The notes beneath the pieces were generated by a model. It ran no database searches. It was not told the DNA's origin and saw nothing but the letters and a program-made list of their open reading frames with translations. Positions 35,463 through 44,158 of a DNA stretch of 64,000 nucleotides are shown here, piece after piece. The stretch is from NCBI RefSeq assembly GCF_000359125.1, contig NZ_CAAF010000082.1, positions 372,001-436,000 of the forward strand. The letters are read 5' to 3'. A program made the translations under genes and the position numbers. Positions within the stretch are counted from its first letter, which is position 1. Every line of letters starts with the position of its first letter. The stretch is from Mesorhizobium sp. STM 4661 (GTDB taxonomy: Bacteria; Pseudomonadota; Alphaproteobacteria; Rhizobiales; Rhizobiaceae).

Positions 35463-36314
35463 TCACTCACCGCCCTTGTCGCCCTCGGGAAAGTGCCGCG
35501 GCGGCGTGCCGGTATAGGCCCACAGCCATTCGCGCGGCAGCGGCCCCTTGTTGCGGTCGCTCTGCTGCGACTGTTCCCACGCATGCGCCAGGATGCCGAC
35601 AGAGCGCGACAACACGAAAAGCCCGCGTGTCAGCGGCGGCGGAAAACCGAGTTCGCCATAGATGACGGCGGTGGCACCATCGATGTTGAGCGGGATTTTC
35701 TTGCCCTTGCGCAACGCGACTTCGGCCTCGACAGCCTCGGCGATGTCGGCAAAGCGCCCGCTGACGACATCGCGAGCGGCAAAATCGCGGGTCACTGCAA
35801 GCAAGCGCGGCGCGCGCGGATCGACCGGATGGAAGCGATGGCCAAACCCCGGCACGTAGCCCTTGTCCTCGGCGAAGAAACGGTCTAGCCGCGCCGAGAC
35901 GGCATCGCCAAGCGTCGACCCTGCATCTTGCGCCACGGCGATGTCGCCGTAGAAGGCAAGCGCCTGTTCGCCGGCGCCGCCATGCACGTCGCCAAGCACA
36001 TTGATGGCCGAGGCCATGGCGCTGTTGATGCCGACGCCGCAAGTGGCCGCCATGCGGGCAATGGCGATCGACGGCGCTTGCGGCCCATGGTCGACGGCCG
36101 CGCCGAGCGCGATGCCAAGCAAGGCAGCCTGCTCCTCACTGGGCAATTCGCCGCGCAGCATCAGCCAGATCATCGCCGGAAAGCTGACGCGGCCGATCAG
36201 ATCCTGAATTTCATAGCCGCGCAGCCGGATCACGCCGGGGCGCATTTCGATGATGCCAGTCTGCCACCATTCCTCGCCGCGCTCGCGCCCGGTCTTTTTT
36301 TCCTCGCCGCTCAT
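35463..36314 (-). CDS. Citrate-synthase-fold lyase (citryl-CoA lyase-like)
   Basis: 283 residues from ATG 36314, which overlaps the stop of the CoA-transferase (ATGA). It is shorter than citrate synthase (about 430) but keeps the three catalytic residues: His111 (DVHGGAGEQAL), His159 (GFGHRFHPVDPRAPRL) and Asp212 (LNIDGATAVIYGELG). Short members of this fold cleave citryl-CoA or related hydroxyacyl-CoA thioesters into acetyl-CoA plus an oxo acid. Coupling to a class III CoA-transferase and a tricarboxylate uptake system supports cleavage rather than synthesis. The exact substrate is not known. Confidence 0.85.
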   Translation of the reverse strand: MSGEEKKTGRERGEEWWQTGIIEMRPGVIRLRGYEIQDLIGRVSFPAMIWLMLRGELPSEEQAALLGIALGAAVDHGPQAPSIAIARMAATCGVGINSAMASAINVLGDVHGGAGEQALAFYGDIAVAQDAGSTLGDAVSARLDRFFAEDKGYVPGFGHRFHPVDPRAPRLLAVTRDFAARDVVSGRFADIAEAVEAEVALRKGKKIPLNIDGATAVIYGELGFPPPLTRGLFVLSRSVGILAHAWEQSQQSDRNKGPLPREWLWAYTGTPPRHFPEGDKGGE

Positions 36315-37531
36315 GCTCGCGCCCCATTCTTGGCCGGCGCCCTTGTCTTGGCACGCACCTTTCTCTTGATCCTCGGCGGCAGGCCGGAAAAGACCTCGTC
36401 CATGTGTTCGCCGAGCGCCGGCGGCGGCCTGACCGGCAACGGCGCCGCGCCATCGACCATGAAGCCGCCGCGCACCACGGTCAGCGGCCGGTCCATGCCA
36501 GACACGCCATCGAAACGGGTGGTCATGTCGCGCAGGGTCACTTGCTGCTCCTCGAGCACCTGCGGGATCGTCAGCACCCGGCCCGCCGGCACGCCCGCGC
36601 GATTGAGCTTCTCCTCCCAGGCGGCAGCCGGGGCGCTGGCCAGCGCGTCCTCGATCAGCTCCTTCAACACAGCGCGATTGCGTTTGCGCGTCTCGCGCTC
36701 GGCAAAGCGCGGGTCCGACACCAGCTCCGGCAGTCCGATCAGCCGGCACAGCGTGAGGAACTGCTCCTGCTTGTTGGCGGCGATGTTGAGCAGGCCGTCG
36801 CCGGTGCGAAACGCGCCGGAAGGTGCTGCCGTCATGTTCTCATTGCCCATCGGCTGCGGCTCGACATCGGCCGTCAGATAGTTGGAGACCGGCCAGCCCA
36901 GGGCGGAAAGCGTGCATTCGAGCATCGACACGTCGAGAAAGGCACCCTCGCCGCTTGTCTTCTGCCTCACCAGTGCGGCGGCAATGGCGAAGGCTCCGAC
37001 CAGCCCGCCCAGCGTGTCGGCGACCGGATAGCCGACACGCAGCGGCGCGGTCTCCGGCGTGCCGGTGATGCTCATGATGCCGGAAAGCCCCTGGATGATC
37101 TGGTCGTAGGCCGGATTGTCGCGCATCGGCCCGGTCTGGCCAAAGCCCGATATTGCGCAATAGACGAGACTGGGCCGGACCTCTTTCAGCCTGGCATGGC
37201 CGAGGCCCAGCCGGTCCATCACCCCCGGCCGGAAGTTCTCGACCAGTGCGTCCGCCGTGGCGACCAGATCGAGGAAGCGCTCGCGATCGGCTTCCCCCTT
37301 GAGATCGAGCACCACCGATCGTTTGCCGGCGTTCTGCGCCAGGAACGAAGCGCCCATCCCGGCCTTGTTGAGCTCCGGCGAGGCGCCGAGCTGGCGCGCC
37401 AGGTCGCCGCTTTGCGGCGCTTCGACCTTGATCACGTCGGCTCCGAGCAGCGCCAGCTGATAGGCGCAGTAAGGGCCGGCCAGAACATTGGTCAGGTCGA
37501 GGACGCGGATGCCGGACAAAAGGTCGGTCAT
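36311..37531 (-). CDS. CaiB/BaiF family (class III) CoA-transferase
   Basis: 406 residues. Family features: the opening GIRVLDLTNVLAGPYCAYQL, GADVIKVE, NKRSVVLDLK-like GKRSVVLDLKGEADRE, AYDQIIQGLSGIMSITG, and the conserved nucleophile Asp172 in YPVADTLGGLVGA. Such enzymes move CoA between carboxylic acids through an Asp-anhydride. The C-terminus has a basic tail (RIKRKVRAKTRAPAKNGARA). It overlaps the lyase downstream and follows the TctA gene by 15 bases, so it likely activates the imported acid to its CoA ester. Confidence 0.93.
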   Translation of the reverse strand: MTDLLSGIRVLDLTNVLAGPYCAYQLALLGADVIKVEAPQSGDLARQLGASPELNKAGMGASFLAQNAGKRSVVLDLKGEADRERFLDLVATADALVENFRPGVMDRLGLGHARLKEVRPSLVYCAISGFGQTGPMRDNPAYDQIIQGLSGIMSITGTPETAPLRVGYPVADTLGGLVGAFAIAAALVRQKTSGEGAFLDVSMLECTLSALGWPVSNYLTADVEPQPMGNENMTAAPSGAFRTGDGLLNIAANKQEQFLTLCRLIGLPELVSDPRFAERETRKRNRAVLKELIEDALASAPAAAWEEKLNRAGVPAGRVLTIPQVLEEQQVTLRDMTTRFDGVSGMDRPLTVVRGGFMVDGAAPLPVRPPPALGEHMDEVFSGLPPRIKRKVRAKTRAPAKNGARA

Positions 37532-37546
37532 GATCTCACAAACAGG

Positions 37547-39070
37547 TCAGGCATCGCCCGGCACATGCTCCGGTCCACGCCGCCTGCGATGCTCTATGAA
37601 GGCCCAGATATGCGGCCCGGCCAGGCCGATGAAGGCGAGCGTCAGCAGCGTCAGCGACAGCTTGTGGGTATAGAACACCGACCAGTCGCCATTCGAGATG
37701 GTCATCGCCCGGCGGAACTGCGTCTCGGCGAGCGGCCCGAGGATCATGCCGATGATGACGGGCGCGGTCGGGAAATCGAAGCGCCGCATCAGGAATCCGG
37801 CGGCACCCAGGAGATAGAGAATGACAAGGTCGATCGGCGATTGTGAAATCCCGTAGGTGCCGACCGTGGCGAACACCAGGATGCCGGCATAGAGCTGCGG
37901 CGCCGGAATCTTGAGGAGCCGCACCCACAGCCCGATCAGCGGCAGATTGAGGATGACGAGGATGACGTTGGCGATGAACAGGCTGGCGATCAGGCCCCAG
38001 ACGAGATTGGCCTGCGTCGTCAACAGCAGCGGCCCGGGATTGATGCCGTAGCTCTGAAAGGCCGACAGCATGATCGCCGCCGTCGCCGAAGTCGGCAGGC
38101 CGAGCGTCAGCATCGGCACCAGCACGCCGGCGGCCGAGGCATTGTTGGCGGCTTCGGGGCCAGCGACGCCTTCGATGGCGCCGACCGTGCCGAATTCCTC
38201 CTTGTGCTTCGACAGCTTCTTTTCGATCGCGTAGGACAGGAAGGTCGGGATTTCGGCGCCGCCGGCCGGCATGGCGCCGATCGGGAAACCGATCGCGGCA
38301 CCGCGCAGCCATGGCTTCCATGAGCGCGACCATTCGGCCGCGGTCATGTAGAGCGAGCCCTTCAGCGGCACGATCTCGTCCTTGCCGGCATAGCGGCGCG
38401 AGGCCATGTAGAGCGTCTCGCCGACAGCGAACAGGCCGACCGCAACGATGATGACATCGACGCCGTCGAGCAGTTCGTTCATGCCGAAGGTGAAGCGCGG
38501 TTGGCCCGTTTGCAGGTCGACGCCGATCATGCCGATGACGAAGCCGACGAACAGGCTGGTGAGACCGCGCACCGAGGACGAGCCGAGCACGGCTGAAACC
38601 GTGATGAAGGCCAGCACCATCAGCGAGAAATATTCGGCCGGACCGAAGGACAGTGCGAACTTGACGACGATCGGCGCCAGGAAGGCGACGCCCAGTGTGC
38701 CGATGGTGCCGGCGACGAAGGAGCCGATCGCCGAGGTGGCCAGCGCTGCGCCGCCACGGCCGGAGCGGGCCATCCTGTTGCCCTCCAGCGCGGTGACGAT
38801 GGTGGCGCTTTCACCCGGCGTATTGAGCAGAATCGAGGTCGTCGAGCCGCCATACATGGCGCCGTAGTAGATGCCGGCGAACAGAATGAAGGAGGCTTCC
38901 GGCGCCACCTGATAGGTGATCGGCAAAAGCAGGGCTATGGTCAGTGCCGGTCCGAGGCCGGGCAGCACGCCGATTGCGGTGCCGAGCGTGGTGCCGAGGA
39001 GGCACCACATGAGATTGACCGGAGTGAAAGCGACCGAAAATCCGTTTGCGAGATGGCCGAGCGTCTCCAT
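37547..39070 (-). CDS. Tripartite tricarboxylate transporter, large membrane subunit TctA (set 1)
   Basis: 507 residues with about 11-12 membrane helices. TctA signatures are visible: LGTAIGVLPGLGPALTIALL, AGIYYGAMYGGSTTSILLNT with PGESATIVTALEGN, and PAGGAEIPTFLSYAIEK, GVAGPEAANNASAAG. It forms the permease for an acid delivered by the periplasmic TctC protein. Encoded just after the TctB gene (two-base gap) and before the CoA-transferase. Confidence 0.95.
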   Translation of the reverse strand: METLGHLANGFSVAFTPVNLMWCLLGTTLGTAIGVLPGLGPALTIALLLPITYQVAPEASFILFAGIYYGAMYGGSTTSILLNTPGESATIVTALEGNRMARSGRGGAALATSAIGSFVAGTIGTLGVAFLAPIVVKFALSFGPAEYFSLMVLAFITVSAVLGSSSVRGLTSLFVGFVIGMIGVDLQTGQPRFTFGMNELLDGVDVIIVAVGLFAVGETLYMASRRYAGKDEIVPLKGSLYMTAAEWSRSWKPWLRGAAIGFPIGAMPAGGAEIPTFLSYAIEKKLSKHKEEFGTVGAIEGVAGPEAANNASAAGVLVPMLTLGLPTSATAAIMLSAFQSYGINPGPLLLTTQANLVWGLIASLFIANVILVILNLPLIGLWVRLLKIPAPQLYAGILVFATVGTYGISQSPIDLVILYLLGAAGFLMRRFDFPTAPVIIGMILGPLAETQFRRAMTISNGDWSVFYTHKLSLTLLTLAFIGLAGPHIWAFIEHRRRRGPEHVPGDA

Positions 39071-39072
39071 GG

Positions 39073-39609
39073 TCAGGCCCTCAACATGCTGATGATCGAT
39101 TCGATGACCGTATTCAGCTGGTTCTCGATGAAGCCGGCGCCGATGTTGACGCCAAGTGCCCTGGCAAAGCCGAAATAGGCGGCAAGCGCCAGAATCAGGC
39201 CGGTCAGCGCGTCACGCAGCGTATGCCGGCTACCAAAGCCGTAGCAGATGAGAACGAACATGATCACGGAAGCGGCGGTGAAGCCGAGCGGCTGGATCAG
39301 CACGAGATTTGCAATCAAGCCAATGACGACGAAGCCCATTGCCTTCCAGTCGGTCGGCGTTTCCTTTTCTTCCTCCGGCTGCCAGCCTCCCCTCAGTGCG
39401 GCGACAATGAGCAGGAGGGAAAGGATCACCATGCCTGTCATGGTGATGTAGGGAAACACGGTCGGACCGACCTTGGAATAGAGAGGCGACACCGGGATCG
39501 CCAGGGTCTGCCAGGCGACGGCCGCGGCGCAGGCCAGAAGCCCGAAGCCGATCAGCAATTCGGGTACGGCAAGGCGCGGCGGCGGCGCCTGCTGGTCGCT
39601 GGTGCTCAT
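39073..39609 (-). CDS. Tripartite tricarboxylate transporter, small membrane subunit TctB (set 1)
   Basis: 178 residues from ATG 39609, after a GGAGGACATTC site. Four membrane helices (ELLIGFGLLACAAAVAWQTL, VFPYITMTGMVILSLLLIVA and two more), with the typical GPTVFPY motif before helix 2. It pairs with TctA. The upstream frame extension to 39969 is a shadow of the intergenic region. Confidence 0.93.
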   Translation of the reverse strand: MSTSDQQAPPPRLAVPELLIGFGLLACAAAVAWQTLAIPVSPLYSKVGPTVFPYITMTGMVILSLLLIVAALRGGWQPEEEKETPTDWKAMGFVVIGLIANLVLIQPLGFTAASVIMFVLICYGFGSRHTLRDALTGLILALAAYFGFARALGVNIGAGFIENQLNTVIESIISMLRA

Positions 39610-39706
39610 GAATGTCCTCCCAGGATGGCCGGCATCCTCCAGCCGGCTTTCACCGCAGTCTCCCTCGCGATGGATCACATGTCCATGCGGTTGGCGAAAT
39701 GTCGAA

Positions 39707-39727
39707 GGGGCGGCGCAAGCCGCCCCT
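39707..39727 (-). terminator. Stem-loop between tctC and tctB (set 1)
   Basis: AGGGGCGGC and GCCGCCCCT pair perfectly with a short GCAA loop, followed on the minus strand by TCGAC, without a T-run. It likely separates binding-protein mRNA from the permease message rather than fully stopping transcription. Confidence 0.55.
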
Positions 39728-39736
39728 TCCGGGAGA

Positions 39737-40714
39737 TCAGGCGAGGCCGAGATCCCTGAGGATGGCACCGATGCGGGCAGTGTCCTCGGTGAGGAATTTG
39801 GCATAGTCGTCACCGGTGAGCAGGATTTGCGTCCAGTTGCGGTTCTTGCATTCCGTTGCCCACGCCTCGCTCTTGGCCATGGTCTCGACCAGCGTGACCA
39901 ATGCCGCCTTGTCGGCGTCGGAAACGCCGGGCGGCGCGAAGACGCCACGCCAATTGAACAGTTCGACATCGATGCCGGCTTCCTTCAGCGTCGGGGCGTC
40001 GATGCCTTCCTGGGGCTTGTCGGCCGAGATGGCGAGCAGCCTGAGCGCTCCCGCCTTGACCTGCTCGGAGAACTCGCCAAAGCCCGAGATGCCGGCAGCG
40101 ACCTGGTTGCCGAGCAGCGCCGACAGCGCCTCGCCGCCCCCGGCGAAAGGCACGTAGGACAGGTTGGTTGCCGGAACACCGGCCGTCTTGGCGATGAGGC
40201 CGAACAGGATGTGGTCCGAGCCGCCGGCCGAACCGCCGGCGACCGGCACCTTGGTTGGGTCGGCCTTGAGGGCCGCAATAAAATCGGCTGCTGTCTGGAA
40301 CGGCGAGGCCGCCGGCACCACCAGCGCTTCGAACTCGCCCGTCAGCCGGGCGATCGGCGTGACCTCGGTGAGATTGTTGGCGGATTTGTTGGCGATGATG
40401 GCGCCAACCATGACCATCCCGGCAACCATCATCGAATTGCCCTTGCCATTCCATTGGTTTATGAACTGCGGCAGGCCGACCGTGCCGCCGGCGCCACCGA
40501 CATTGGTGATTTGCGAACCGGAGATCAGCTTCTCACTGCGCAGCACCTGGTCCATCGTGCGCGCCGTCTGGTCCCAGCCGCCGCCGGGCGCCGCCGGCAC
40601 GAAGATCTGGATCTGAGGCGCGTCCTGCGCAAAGGCGGGCGAGAGATGCAACGCCGCGAAACCGGCTGCGCCCGCCGCAGCGGTGCTCATTAAAAATCTG
40701 CGTCTGTTCAGCAT
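39737..40714 (-). CDS. Tripartite tricarboxylate transporter substrate-binding protein TctC (set 1)
   Basis: 325 residues from ATG 40714, chosen for the GGAGGACTCCC site. The N-terminus MLNRRRFLMSTAAAGAAGF has a twin-arginine signal. The mature protein shows the family's IQIFVPAAPGGGWDQTARTM, NVGGAGGTVGL, and YVPFAGGGEALSALLGNQV. It captures the acid in the periplasm for TctAB. A 127-base gap to TctB holds an inverted repeat near 39708-39726 (AGGGGCGGC and GCCGCCCCT), probably a stabilising stem between the highly expressed binding protein and the permease genes. Confidence 0.95.
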   Translation of the reverse strand: MLNRRRFLMSTAAAGAAGFAALHLSPAFAQDAPQIQIFVPAAPGGGWDQTARTMDQVLRSEKLISGSQITNVGGAGGTVGLPQFINQWNGKGNSMMVAGMVMVGAIIANKSANNLTEVTPIARLTGEFEALVVPAASPFQTAADFIAALKADPTKVPVAGGSAGGSDHILFGLIAKTAGVPATNLSYVPFAGGGEALSALLGNQVAAGISGFGEFSEQVKAGALRLLAISADKPQEGIDAPTLKEAGIDVELFNWRGVFAPPGVSDADKAALVTLVETMAKSEAWATECKNRNWTQILLTGDDYAKFLTEDTARIGAILRDLGLA

Positions 40715-40809
40715 GGGAGTCCTCCAAATCACGACACCTCCTCCGGTGCCTGCCAGAAACGTAGCCTGAATTCAGACCCGCTCGGAAAAATTCTTGCTGA
40801 TTTTATTGC

Positions 40810-40846
40810 GTTCTGTCAACAGGAACGACGTTCTATTGGACAGAAC
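40810..40846. promoter_or_regulatory. Two tandem operator-like palindromes, probably for the IclR regulator
   Basis: 40810-40826 reads GTTCTGTCAACAGGAAC and 40830-40846 reads GTTCTATTGGACAGAAC. Both are 17-base inverted repeats with GTTC...GAAC ends; the second has perfect GTTCT/AGAAC arms. Their starts are 20 bases apart, about two helix turns. They lie between the divergent tctC (set 1) and iclR-type genes. Binding by the neighbouring regulator is inferred. Confidence 0.65.
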
Positions 40847-40911
40847 ACCCAGCATAAGGCATGATAGTTGCGTTGGGTCCCGACCGGAAGTGAAATGAGA
40901 CCGTCGGACAG

Positions 40912-41685
40912 ATGACGAAAGCTCGGTCCAAACCGGCTTCAACCGAAGGCGTTGCCGCGCTCGATCGCGCGATCGCCATTCTCAACGCCTTCGCGGCGGC
41001 CGACCGGTCGCTCAGCCTGGCCGAAATCGCGGCGCGCACCGGCCTCTACAAGAGCACGATCCTGCGGTTGGCGAGCTCGCTGCTGCGCGGGCAGTTGCTG
41101 GAGCGCCTCGACGATGGGCGATACCGCGTCGGCCCAGCAACCTTCCGACTCGGCACGCTCTACCAGCGCTCGGTGGTCGCAAGCGACGTCCTGCTGCCGA
41201 TCATGCGCGACCTGGCCGACCGGAGCTGGGAAAGCGTCGCTTTCTATGTCCGCTCGGGCGATGTCCGCACCTGTCTCTATCGTGTCGAGTCCAAGCACCC
41301 CATTCGCTACACCATACGGGAAGGCGACGTGCTGCCTCTGCTGGCCGGCTCGGGCGGGCGTGTGCTGGCGGCATTTTCCGGCCAGCAGGGCGAGCCTTAC
41401 GACACGATCCGCGAAACCTATCACTATCTGACGGTCGGCGACCGCGACCCCGAGACGGCGGGCGTATCGGCGCCCGTGTTCGGGCCGGGACGCGTCTTGC
41501 TCGGCGCCCTGACGCTGGCCGGCCCCAGCACGCGCGTCGACATGGCCTTTCTCCAGCGCATGAAACGGCCGCTCATCGAAGCCGCCGCCCGCGCCACCCG
41601 CGCGTTTGGCGAAGACGCCTCGATGCTCGACCAGGCGGCCCGCGAGGCCGGCGCGGAAGGCGTGGAAAGCCTCAACTCCCCTTGA
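40912..41685 (+). CDS. IclR-family transcriptional regulator
   Basis: 257 residues. The N-terminal winged helix (ALDRAIAILNAFAAADRSLS, LAEIAARTGLYKSTILRLAS) is followed by the IclR effector domain with DLADRSWESVAFYVRSGDVR and LLAGSGGRVLAAFSG. It is divergent from the TctC gene of the CoA-transferase pathway, with paired palindromes between them, so it very likely controls that operon. The inducer is probably the imported acid or its product. Confidence 0.94.
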   Translation: MTKARSKPASTEGVAALDRAIAILNAFAAADRSLSLAEIAARTGLYKSTILRLASSLLRGQLLERLDDGRYRVGPATFRLGTLYQRSVVASDVLLPIMRDLADRSWESVAFYVRSGDVRTCLYRVESKHPIRYTIREGDVLPLLAGSGGRVLAAFSGQQGEPYDTIRETYHYLTVGDRDPETAGVSAPVFGPGRVLLGALTLAGPSTRVDMAFLQRMKRPLIEAAARATRAFGEDASMLDQAAREAGAEGVESLNSP

Positions 41686-41964
41686 CCAGGATCACGTGAT
41701 GGCGTGTGCTCAGGACCGCCTTTCCAGCAGGATCGTCGCGGCGTCATGATAGGTGGTTCGCAACACTTCTTAGCAGCTTGCTTGCACCGAACAAGAGCCG
41801 TGCAGGTCACCTTCCAGCGCTAAGCCGGCTCCAGGCAATGCCCGAGCAGAGGCCGACAGCCGGATCGTCGGCGCAAGCCCCGCTATGGGAATTTTGCCGA
41901 ACGATGCTACCCTTCGCAGGGGGCTGATTCAGCGCATCGGCGCATCCGACGGAGGAGAAAGCGC

Positions 41965-42420
41965 ATGGACGCCACCGATCTTGTGCTGGCCATCATCCAC
42001 CATCTGCTGGTGTTTTCGCTGGCGGGCATCATCGGCGCCGAATTTGTCCTGATCCGCGGCGAATTGCCTGCTGCAACACTCCGACGCCTGGTCGGCATCG
42101 ACCGCCACTACGGCATCATCGCCATGCTGATCATCATTGTCGGCATCGGCCGCGTCATTTACGGCCTCAAGGGCTGGGAGTTCTACGTCTACAACTGGGT
42201 GTTCTGGGCAAAGATGGTGGCCTTCGCCATCGTCGGCCTCTTATCGATCATCCCGACCGTCCGCTTCCTGTCCTGGAACAGGCAGGCAGTCGCCAATCCC
42301 TCCTTCGCCGTGCCGGCGGCTGAACTGGCCTCGGTGAAAACCTATGTTCGCGCCGAAGCCTTCGTCTTCCTGCTGATCCCGGTCTTCGCGGCGGCGATGG
42401 CGCGCGGCTACGGCTACTAG
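41965..42420 (+). CDS. DUF2214 family membrane protein
   Basis: 151 residues with four membrane helices. Family traits include LAIIHHLLVFSLAGIIGAEF, LVGIDRHYGIIAMLIIIVGI, YGLKGWEFYVYNWVFWAKM and a final helix ending ARGYGY. Function unknown. ATG 41965 follows GGAGGAGAAAGCGC. Monocistronic by spacing. Confidence 0.9.
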   Translation: MDATDLVLAIIHHLLVFSLAGIIGAEFVLIRGELPAATLRRLVGIDRHYGIIAMLIIIVGIGRVIYGLKGWEFYVYNWVFWAKMVAFAIVGLLSIIPTVRFLSWNRQAVANPSFAVPAAELASVKTYVRAEAFVFLLIPVFAAAMARGYGY

Positions 42421-42594
42421 ATCCATGACCCCGAACCGAAAATCCGCGCCTACGATAGTTGCGGATATCAGCAGTTTGCGGTTTGAGTCCGATTGCAATC
42501 TGCTAGCGTGCGCTAGTTGTTGTTTTATCCGCCGCCGGTGTTGAGAGGAACTCCGCGCAGCGGCTGGAAATGCATAACCTGGGAGGAAATCACG

Positions 42595-43572
42595 ATGAGA
42601 AGATTTGTCGTCGCTCTGGCTGCCGCCGCAGCTGTCACGCTTTATCCCTTCGCCGCGGGCGCGCAGACCTATCCTGAACGCACCATCACCGTTGTGGTGC
42701 CGTTTTCGGCCGGCGGCCCGACCGATACGGTCACGCGGCTCGTCGCGGAAGCCATGTCGAAGGATCTCGGCCAACAGGTTATCGTGGAGAACGTCGGCGG
42801 CGCCGGCGGCACGCTGGGCGCGGGCCGCGTCGCCAACGCCGAGCCGGACGGCTACACGCTGCTCCTCCATCACATCGGCATGGCGACAAGTGCCACGCTC
42901 TACAGAAAGCTCGCCTACGATACGCTGAACGCCTTCGAATATGTCGGCCTCGTCACCGAGGTGCCGATGACCATCGTCGGCCGCAAGGATCTCGAGCCGA
43001 CCGATCTGAAGGGTCTGGTCGACTACGCCAAGGCCAACAAGGACAGCATCACCGTCGCCAATGCCGGTATAGGGGCGGCCTCGCATCTGTGCGGCATGCT
43101 GTTCATGAGCGCCATCGGCACGCCGCTGGTCACCGTCCCCTACAAGGGCACTGGTCCCGCCATGACCGATCTTCTTGGCGGTCAGGTCGACATCATGTGC
43201 GACCAGACGACCAACACCACCAAGCAGATCCAGGGCGGCACGATCAAGGCCTACGCCGTCACCTCGCCGGAACGCCTCGATGTGCTGCCGGACGTGCCGA
43301 CGACGACGGAAGGCGGCCTTCCCGAGGTGCAGGTTGGCATCTGGCACGCCATCTATGCACCGAAGGGCACGCCGGCCGAGATCACCGAGCGCCTGTCGAA
43401 ATCGCTTCAGGTCGCGCTGAAGGACCAGAACGTCGCCGCCCGCTTCGCCGAACTCGGCACCAAGCCGTCGCCCGAGGCCGACGCGACGCCGGCTGCGCTG
43501 AAGGCCAAGCTGGAAAGCGAGATCGCGCGCTGGAAGCCGATCATCGAAGCCGCCGGCCAGTACGCCGACTGA
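42595..43572 (+). CDS. Tripartite tricarboxylate transporter substrate-binding protein TctC (set 2)
   Basis: 325 residues from ATG 42595 behind GGGAGGAAATCACG; an earlier ATG at 42517 would spoil the signal peptide. Signal peptide to FAAGAQ, then YPERTITVVVPFSAGGPTDT, NVGGAGGTLGAGRVANAEPD and TVPYKGTGPAMTDLLGGQVD. It differs clearly from the set 1 protein, so its ligand may differ. First gene of a TctC-TctB-TctA operon. Confidence 0.95.
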   Translation: MRRFVVALAAAAAVTLYPFAAGAQTYPERTITVVVPFSAGGPTDTVTRLVAEAMSKDLGQQVIVENVGGAGGTLGAGRVANAEPDGYTLLLHHIGMATSATLYRKLAYDTLNAFEYVGLVTEVPMTIVGRKDLEPTDLKGLVDYAKANKDSITVANAGIGAASHLCGMLFMSAIGTPLVTVPYKGTGPAMTDLLGGQVDIMCDQTTNTTKQIQGGTIKAYAVTSPERLDVLPDVPTTTEGGLPEVQVGIWHAIYAPKGTPAEITERLSKSLQVALKDQNVAARFAELGTKPSPEADATPAALKAKLESEIARWKPIIEAAGQYAD

Positions 43573-43581
43573 GGTCTTGGA

Positions 43582-43608
43582 ACGGGGCGCCACCAGCGCC
43601 CCGTTTTC
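43582..43608 (+). terminator. Stem-loop between tctC and tctB (set 2)
   Basis: ACGGGGCGC and GCGCCCCGT pair perfectly around CACCA, followed by TTT, starting ten bases after the tctC stop. It looks like a rho-independent terminator or attenuator that keeps the binding protein more abundant than the permease. Confidence 0.75.
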
Positions 43609-43675
43609 GCTTCGGCCCCCGTTTTCGCACTGCCCGGTTTTTGCACGCACGCGGCGGGGGCCCGGGAGGAACGCC

Positions 43676-44149
43676 ATGAAATCTTTCGCAATCGACAGGA
43701 CCAACGGCCTGTGCGCCGTGTTGTTCATCCTGTTCGGCGCATTTTTCGCAGCTCAGTCGCTCGGCCTCGAAATCGGCACCGCCTTCCGCATGGGACCGGG
43801 CTATTTCCCGCTGGTCCTGGCGATCGTGCTGATCCTGCTTGGCGCCGTCATCCTCGTCCAGGCGGTGCGCTTCGAGAGCGAGCCGATCGGCCACATTGCG
43901 TGGCGCGGCATGCTGTTCATCCTTCCGGCTCCGATCTTCTTCGGCCTGACGGTGCGCGGCCTCGGCTTCATCCCGTCGATCTTCCTGACGGCGCTGATCG
44001 CATCGTTTGCCAGCGGCCGCATGAAGCCGCTGACCGCGCTCGTGCTGTCGGCCGGCCTGACGCTATTCGCGTTCCTCGTCTTCAGCTACGCGCTAGGGCT
44101 GCCGTTCCGGCGCTTCGGCCCGTGGCTGCCCCCGTGGCTGGCATTTTGA
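43676..44149 (+). CDS. Tripartite tricarboxylate transporter small subunit TctB (set 2)
   Basis: 157 residues from ATG 43676 after CGGGAGGAACGCC. Four membrane helices, with the family's FRMGPGYFPLVLAIVL before helix 2 and a Pro/Phe-rich end (LPFRRFGPWLPPWLAF). Pairs with the TctA encoded nine bases downstream. Confidence 0.94.
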   Translation: MKSFAIDRTNGLCAVLFILFGAFFAAQSLGLEIGTAFRMGPGYFPLVLAIVLILLGAVILVQAVRFESEPIGHIAWRGMLFILPAPIFFGLTVRGLGFIPSIFLTALIASFASGRMKPLTALVLSAGLTLFAFLVFSYALGLPFRRFGPWLPPWLAF

Positions 44150-44158
44150 GGCGCTGAG

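Noticed and set aside
42241..43728. 495-codon minus-strand frame opposite tctC set 2
   Set aside because: Shadow of the substrate-binding protein gene.
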